Shown one piece after another: positions 57,131-64,000 of a stretch of DNA of 64,000 bases. This stretch comes from Apostichopus japonicus. Taxonomy: Eukaryota > Echinodermata > Holothuroidea > Aspidochirotida > Stichopodidae. Location: assembly GCF_037975245.1 (NCBI RefSeq), contig NC_092579.1, positions 4,984,001 through 5,048,000 on the forward strand, given 5' to 3'. The number at the start of each line of letters is the position of its first letter. The stretch's first letter is position 1. The position numbers and the translations under genes are program-made. The notes beneath the pieces are model-generated. The model did no database searches and was not told where the DNA came from. It saw only the letters and a program-made list of their open reading frames with translations.

Positions 57131-59630
57131 TCATTAAACATGTTAGGAATTATACTCTACCAGTTGTACTCCATCCAGCTACTGTAAGCATGAAACTGTA
57201 GAAAGCTTATAAAGTTTAAATAATTTTTACCTTTGCTTACTAAGCTCAATCGTGACAATTTAATTGTCCAATTTTGATGTCAAATGTCATTTTATTGATG
57301 ATGTCAGTAGGCGATACATGATGTGAATAGTTTATGAATCATGGTAAGTTACAGTAGCAACTTACAGTAGGTATATAAAAGCATACTGTCTTTAGATTTT
57401 GTGGTGGAGAAAATGTAGTTTAATGCCTGTCAAATGGCTAACATACTGTACATACGTACCACACCAGTACAGTACTACTAGTATTACAGTACTGCTCTCA
57501 GTCTCAATTCCCAAGACGTTAAGTTTTCAGCATGTGTTTTTTACATAAAGTCTTGCCCGCATTTGATGTTGATAATACAATAATTCTCACATCCATGCAT
57601 AGTCCCAGCAAACTAGAAATACTGTGTTTCTTGAACAGCGCTGCCGCTGCACATAAAATAATATCCGTTTTGGCGAGTGCTTTTGTCATTTCTGCTGCAG
57701 TAAATGTTGCCGAATAAGGACTACATTAACGGAAGTCGTTTTAAATGCTGCAGTAAAGACTGTCGCATGATGAGTGAGATTTACGTTAGTCCTTATTTGA
57801 CAATACTGTTGCTGCATAATTAGTTTCATTCTTTCTTGATCATTATGTGACCATAAATATTGCCGCATAATAACTACGTTTTTTGTGAAGTCATTATGTG
57901 GCTGTAAAAACTGCATTATAAAGACAGTATGATTTTTGGGCGAAATGGGGACCTTTCTGTGACAGCTGATAGACTGCCCAAGAAAAATTTAAGCCTTGGT
58001 CGTTATGCTGTGTAAAAAGAACCTCACATAATGACTTGTAATTGTTTTTCTCATTATGTGACACAAAATTTACTTCAGTAGAAGGAGTAAAAGCTGCATA
58101 AAAAGTTCTTGAATAATGTCCGTTTTGGTGTTCCTTACTCCTACAGTGTACATGTTTATTGGCAAGCCTTTAATAATCATTTTTTCAGACCAAACGGTAA
58201 GAACTGGGTAGTAGGAGGGACGATCAGGAAAGACACCTTAAAAAAAATTTGTCATGACGTAATTAACTCTAGTACAAAGAATTTATACAGTACAGTAGTT
58301 CTATAGAATATAGTTCTTTGAAAAATGGTGAATTCGTTATCTTTGCCGGTCGCGTGTCTATCAGGAAATTATTTGTATCATGAAGCTTCCACTCTAATAT
58401 CATTCTTGGAATTAATACCATTAAATTACATTACTTTGGCCTTTAAAAATCCTTCTGCCAATTGTTCAAATTTGTAGATCAGTATCTCTGTCAGTGGAGT
58501 TTGTGGCATTTAATATGGGGCTGTCTTTCCTCTGAACTTCCTGGAAAATAAGTTGTTCACTTCGTGCGTGTGTGCGTGTGCGCCCCTTAACTCCCTCCAC
58601 CTTGCCCCGAATTATGTAACATTAGTCAATGCCATACAGTGCAGGTGTACAGTGGACATGTGCGATCCGTTACCAAATGTAAAGGGGGATTGTTGACCCT
58701 ATCGTTTTCCGTTTCTGGTTTGACCTGGACTGTTTATCTCATCAGATTGCTATCGGAGTATCCTTTGCTTAACAGGCAGGTTGTTCCTCGGTTTCCTGAT
58801 GGGATACATGATTGCAACAATTCACTCTGACCCCGTCAGACAAAAATGCCTTTCTTTGTAAAAAATTCATTCTTTGAACTTTTGGCAACAATTTCAAGAA
58901 TCCACACAGTGTCATACTGTAAACTTCTTTAACACTCTCAGGACAGGTTTATTTTTGTGTTGTAACTTTCGAACTTATCAAGGGAAATTACCTTGGATAT
59001 TTTGACTTTTCTCATCAAGGTATGTTTTCTTTATTTGTTTCTCCCGGCATCAGTTAATTACTAAGTACTTTTTTCCCCGTCCTTTTAGGGTTACAGTGAT
59101 TTTGAAAACGTGTTGACTGGTATTGTAATTACCGTAGTTTCAAACCAGTTCTTAGCATGACATGTAGGGTACCATAGATCAAATCAGGTAAATCACTTTT
59201 CAATGTCACCTACTAAAATTTTGATTTTCTTTTCATGGAGGAAATGTTTGGATCGCCGTGGTTTCCTTTTCTGTTTATGATTTTTTTATATATATTTACA
59301 TGTTTACATGAAAGTACACGCCAGCAAAACTCCAGTAGATTTTTAGGTACAGTAGTAGATATTATTTTTTTTCTTTTTCAATAAAAGAAACTAATTGTTT
59401 AATTATTCTATTTTTGGTATAGATGGGGGTGCTAGGGCAGTTGGCCCTTTTTGCCCCTCTATAAATTGGGCATTGCATATTGAATGGTATATCAAAAGAA
59501 AGTAAGTTTGATGTTCATACTTTCAAGTATTTAAAAAATTCCTGTGAGACTTGTTGATAAATTTACTGTAGGAAAGCTAGGTTTATAATTGAAAACAACT
59601 TTCAATAGTTCGGGTATATCTGAACACTGT
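57131..59630. other. Non-coding stretch
   Basis: No exon supported. Between 57530 and 58100 short words such as GCTGCAGTAAA, CATTATGTG and TGCCGCATAAT recur on both strands, suggesting an old repeat, but I could not define a unit. Confidence 0.4.
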
Positions 59631-59720
59631 AGGGACATGTACAGGATTGTACATGTACAGGATTGTACATGTACATGTACATGTACATGTACATGTACAG
59701 GGACATGTACAGGATTGGCT
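59631..59720. repeat. Palindromic (GTACAT)n microsatellite
   Basis: Copies of GGGACATGTACAGGATTGTACAT pass into a pure alternation of GTACAT. The unit is self-complementary, so the run can fold on itself. Confidence 0.9.
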
Positions 59721-60179
59721 ACTGCAGTACAGAGTTTCTTCTACAATACTGTAGATACCTTACCAAGGTAATGCAGTAATATACAGTAATAAAATAGTAC
59801 AGCAAGCTACTTGCTGGTTGAAAGTTTCAAGAGCCAAGAAAAACAAAGAACTTGTAGAAGCTTGTACACTGTAAGTTCATAACCAGTTTGGTCTTCACCA
59901 GAATATCAGCCACACTGGTAGAAGCTTTATACTGTCAATTTATAGCCAGTTTGGTCTTTACCATCTTTGATCAGCCACACATTATGAACATTGTAAAATG
60001 TATAAATTTTAAATATAATTTTATTATTTCTTCAATAAATATCAGAAGCTATTTCACAATAATATTTTTAATTATCATTGTCAACCTGTCTAAGCCTTCC
60101 AATAAATCTGTCGATTTTTTTTTCACTGGCTGACAGTTTGTGTGTAGTCCTGAGGTTCATCAGAGGGAGCCAATCTCTT

Positions 60180-60592
60180 ACCCTGATCAGTGGCAGAGCG
60201 TCCATACAGTCAGAGGGGGCAGATGCCCCCCTGACGGACTCAAATGGACTGCTGGCGCCCTTTTCAGCTTTTTACCACTTTTTACTTATTCGCAATTATT
60301 GACTTTTTTTATTGCGCTCTCAAATACCTATTGACATTTGTCACATTTTGTTGGTGTAATTTTCTGACAAAATGACGATGACACTTATTTATTCTTCGTT
60401 TATCTGCCAATTAGCAAGGCCCGGAAAGGGTCATTTCCGGCGATCTTGGGAGTATCTTTACTCAAAAAATTCTGTACGCTCCGCGCCAACCTGGGGTGGG
60501 GCTCCGCTTAAATAGCGCCAAAAGCGCCCCTACTGTACACACCATTCTCGCCCCCCCTGACCAATACCCCTAGCTCCGCCACTGACCCTGAT
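60180..60592. mobile_element. hAT-type MITE, 397 bp, 8-bp TSD
   Basis: The element 60188-60584 begins CAGTGGCAGAGCG and ends CTAGCTCCGCCACTG, flanked by ACCCTGAT (60180-60187, 60585-60592). It is inverted relative to the 46065-46359 element and about 100 bp longer. It shares the TACGCTCCGCGCCAACC block with the 13.6-kb element. Confidence 0.92.
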
Positions 60593-62815
60593 ACTGAACA
60601 CCACAAAGTTCTGCAGTGCACTGACCTATTGGAGTAGGCTTTCTGGCATCTTTTGAATTTAGGACATATTTTAGAGCCTGCCTCTGTCTCTTACACTTGA
60701 ATTGTTCTGGTGCTAATTGCTTCCTGCATTTGGTGGAGGGATTTTGTCTTAAAACAAAAAGGGGAAAAGTTGAGATTTAATGGCTTTCAGCAGTTGAATC
60801 CACCAAATACCAACTTTTTCTAAGTGTTTTATTGTTTAAGAAACCACTAACTTGTCACCCCTTGAGGAAATTGGTTTGTTAATTTACGATTTTTGAGATC
60901 AAATTTTCTTCTTTACCTTAGTGGGTTACTGTTCCCAAGAGGAAAGAGATATGTTTTCACTTGGGGCAAAGATTGTTTATTTTAGAAAGACATAGGAAGA
61001 GGGATTTTGACAGTTTTTTTGAATGGTTTCCTAATTTATACTTAGATTGCATGACACATTGAAACCTGTGTGTTTCGTTATGTCAATAGCAATTCTATTA
61101 GGGTCTGACCTTGCAATATTACCATGGTAGACAGTGTTAAACTGAATTATTGAAATATATCCCAAAAATTATTGCAGTAATAGCCTCCAAAATCGCTGCT
61201 ATTTCTGCTGTTGACTTTATATCCAGATGGGAAGGGTTGGAAAGGGGGGGACAATAAAAAAATAGATAAACATAATAAGGAAAGTAGGTCAAAGTTCAAT
61301 TCGCATCAATTGCATAATTGAAAGAAGGAAGTGAGGATAAAAACTCAACATGGTGCTTGTATATTTTCTTATTTCTTACATGTACTCGATTGGAAATCTT
61401 TATTTGGTGTACTGTATCTGCAGGAAATGGAACCCGTTTTTTTGTTTCACATTATGCAACAGTAACGCCATCACTCGTGTTCACTGTACATGTATGCGAA
61501 ATATTAATACCCAGTGTAGTATTGTACACCTGATTAAAAGTGTGCCCTCGTCACCGTTATTTAAAGTCTGTCGACTGCTGTTGGCAATTTTGAGGGTTTC
61601 ATGCCAAGTGCTAAAGGTGTGTGCTGTCTTATCCAAACACTCTGGAAAACACAGAAACTGTGCATTGCATGAATAGATTCTTGATTCAACAGAACTTTCT
61701 CGTCTGGTTTATTTCCAGTTTTTTCTTCTATTCTTTTTTCTCATGTGTCTTTCTCTGTCTCTCTTTCAACATTTGTATTATTCTAACTTATGAATTCTGT
61801 GAAACTTGGTCTTTACGGAGAGATGTTATCCTTTCCTGTATTCACTTTCATTAAAAGTTGTGTTGTTTCCATATATGTACTAGGAGTTCACAAAATAAAG
61901 CAGCCATGCCTAGTTCCTACTACATATATAGAGGCAAGCACAACACCCCCTTGTGTAAGAATATGTTAAAGGAATACACTCAATGGGTGTACCCTGTTTG
62001 AATTTGGTTTCCTAGCCTTTAAAACAAACATTTCATTTTATATCATGGCTATACTGTATGTGGTCTCCTTGGTGCCTTTTCTACATTGAGTGATGCATAT
62101 TGCCCTAAATGTTTTTTTTTTCTCTCACTAAAGTAGGTAACTTCTACAGCAGTACTGTACCTTGAATACTTTATATTGTTATTCAAGTTCTTCCATAAAC
62201 AGTACCTTGAATATTTTTGTTCCTGTAAAAAAGTTTTGGAATTCAAACTCTCAACCTGTGTGATTTTCAATGTCGTCCTTTAAAATATCAACCTTTCCAA
62301 GGTCACCTTTGAAAACTTGAGGAATGACAATAGACGCCTGTGTTCTGGAATGCGGTGTCCTCATTAAAATTGGGGAAGTGACCACTCACTCAGTGTAGGA
62401 GGGAAGTGGTGTGTGTCATCCCTAGGTTTTGTGTTCCTTCCTTGTGACAATGCCATTTATTATTGTGGTTTTTCCAAGATAATTCCTACATGTTTAGAAC
62501 ACTCATCATCTATCTAGTCCTGATCTCTACCACAGACAGACACAGTTGTAGTGTTGGGATGGCAACAATGCTTTGGTTGTAGTGACTGAAGTGGGGTGCA
62601 TGCTATAACAATAATAAAAGTAATAATAATAATAATCAGCAGTTATTTTACGAAAAAATGTGGGAGAAACCAGCAAGGGCTAATGGAATACAACTTACAC
62701 GTCCAGTGGCTTCTAATTCAACATTTTTACACAAATTTGGAATGTTTTCAAATTTGAAAGTTATTGCAGACAGGAAAACCATAGATTGCTCTTGGAAGAA
62801 AACCTACCTTACTAT
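60593..62815. other. Non-coding stretch
   Basis: No exon supported. ORFs at 61318-61854 overlap in several frames and carry no family motifs. Confidence 0.45.
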
Positions 62816-62945
62816 CACCCTGCTGGGAATCGAACCCAAATATCACCCTGCTGGGAATCGAACCCCAAACCTCCCAATTGCTAAGCCTCATTGCTTCAAA
62901 TGCCACTGCCTTCATCCACTCGGCCACAGCACTGGTTAAGCATAG
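62816..62945 (-). mobile_element. tRNA-Ser-like SINE head with duplicated B box
   Basis: On the minus strand, TGTGGCCGAGTGGATGAAGG is a type II (Ser/Leu) tRNA D-arm and A box, followed by a variable-arm-like region and GGTTCGATTCCCAGCAGGG. The last block, with about 25 bp, is present twice in tandem (62816-62840 and 62841-62866). Stems are imperfect, so it is a SINE or tRNA pseudogene rather than a working tRNA. Confidence 0.65.
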
Positions 62946-63091
62946 ACCTATCATAGACCTTTAAAACGAGGTCCTAATGTTGAGAAAGTGATTGCCAGAT
63001 GCTTGTGACCTGATTTATCATTGTCAAAACAACTGAAATATTCTGTAAAGGAACCACCCTTTTACGGAAATAGTTCATCATCAGTCAGTAT

Positions 63092-63400
63092 TTACAAAGG
63101 GATGATATCGTGGAACACTTCAGAAGTGCCTTGAAAGAGAAAGGTCATAAGCTGTTTCTTGAAACTGCTCAGTGAGTGGCAATGTCTGAGTTCATGTGGC
63201 ATGGAATTCCATAAACGAGGGCCAATTCTAGAAAAATGCACGACCACCTTATAAATTGAATTTGAAGTGAGGCTCAATAAGGAGAAGTTAGCATGTAGAG
63301 AGCGGAGAGAATGAGTTGGCTTGTAAGGGGAGATGAGATCACACAAATATTGAGGTGTTTGCCCATGAAGGGCCTTCCAAGTTTATAGCAAGTTCGTTGT
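63092..63400 (-). pseudogene. LINE reverse-transcriptase C-terminal fragment
   Basis: The minus-strand translation reads KALHGQTPQYLCDLISPYKP, then SIYKVVVHFSRIGPRLWNSM and HSLSSFKKQLMTFLF: the conserved tail after the RT domain in CR1/L2-like LINEs. It is 5'-truncated, and a stop appears just upstream of the first motif. Confidence 0.8.
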
Positions 63401-64000
63401 CCTGTATGCTCTACAGTACAGTAGTTTACTTCCAGAAACGAGAAACTACGGTGTTGGTGAAATAACTGCTCATATTATGACATAGAATTGCTTAAAAGTG
63501 ACAGTTCCTGGAAGTACAATGTCAATTGTTTCACTTTGATTGGATGAATTCACTACTTTGAATACATGTATTGACTGCACAGGACCTGTATACACAATGG
63601 ACATATTCTGCAGATTGGTTCATTGTGATGCAGGTCTCATGGGCTCCATAATATTTCTCCTTGCTGCTGAAAGAGAGAAAAAAATATTTATGAAATATTT
63701 ATGAAATAACAGCTTATCTTAATTGAGACAGAATCACTGAAAGGTGATATATGTAAGGTCACTATAGATGGCATTTGATTCCCAAACAGCATTGGACTGA
63801 CTGTACATAAAGTATATTCTGGAAGCCTGTGGCTTGCACACAATTAAGTAGACATGTACACAATGGACATGTATATTCTGCAATACTTTTATCTCAATTA
63901 TATCAATTATATTAAGTCCATTGGGAATTTGGGAGCTACAGTAGTTCCTTGTGGCTGGCCACGGGAGGAAAAGGGAATTTCTGGTCACAATTTTAATACA
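63401..64000. other. Non-coding end of window
   Basis: No supported feature. CACAATGGACAT words recur at about 63592 and 63860, and GTAGACATGTACACAATGG marks a short local repeat. Confidence 0.4.

Overview
This window looks like nuclear DNA of an invertebrate animal. It is AT-rich, the genes are split by GT-AG introns, and the intergenic and intronic DNA is full of SINEs, non-LTR fragments, hAT-type MITEs, satellites and microsatellites. A deuterostome such as an echinoderm (possibly a sea cucumber) fits the gene content and the repeat style, but that is inference and I cannot fix a species. Most ORFs over 60 codons are chance.

Two complete protein genes can be assembled exon by exon with matching splice phases, both on the minus strand. 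(1) Positions 27876 to 5037: a five-exon family-29 (GT29) sialyltransferase of 341 aa, with a signal anchor, sialylmotifs L, S and III, and a variant motif VS. Its 16-kb intron 1 holds a full-length, apparently intact Ty3/Gypsy LTR retrotransposon in antisense orientation (15973-24496). (2) Positions 49635 to 38581: a fourteen-exon WDR13 orthologue of 483 aa. Divergent from WDR13, a candidate first coding exon of an unidentified plus-strand gene lies at 50465-50600.

Layout: 1-5 kb holds 3' flank of the sialyltransferase with two degenerate tandem repeats; 5-27.9 kb the sialyltransferase with intronic MITEs, SINEs and the LTR element; 28-31.9 kb repeat-rich intergenic DNA; 31.9-35.1 kb a decayed CR1/Jockey-type LINE carrying a nested hAT MITE; 35.5-38.2 kb a 103-bp satellite array of about 26 units; 38.6-49.6 kb WDR13; 49.6-64 kb the divergent gene's first exon followed by noncoding DNA with hAT MITEs, a TTAA-flanked inverted-repeat element, SINEs and LINE tails.

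The most notable items are a textbook -1 frameshift module at the gag/pol junction of the LTR element (CCCAAAC directly before the gag stop, an 8-nt spacer, then a perfect 9-bp hairpin); the identical LTRs with intact gag and pol, pointing to a very young insertion; the replacement of the usual motif VS histidine by asparagine in the sialyltransferase; six hAT-type MITEs still bounded by 8-bp target duplications; a higher-order duplication inside the 103-bp satellite; and a decayed tandem copy of WDR13 exon 13. I did not find a wholly new multi-gene system.
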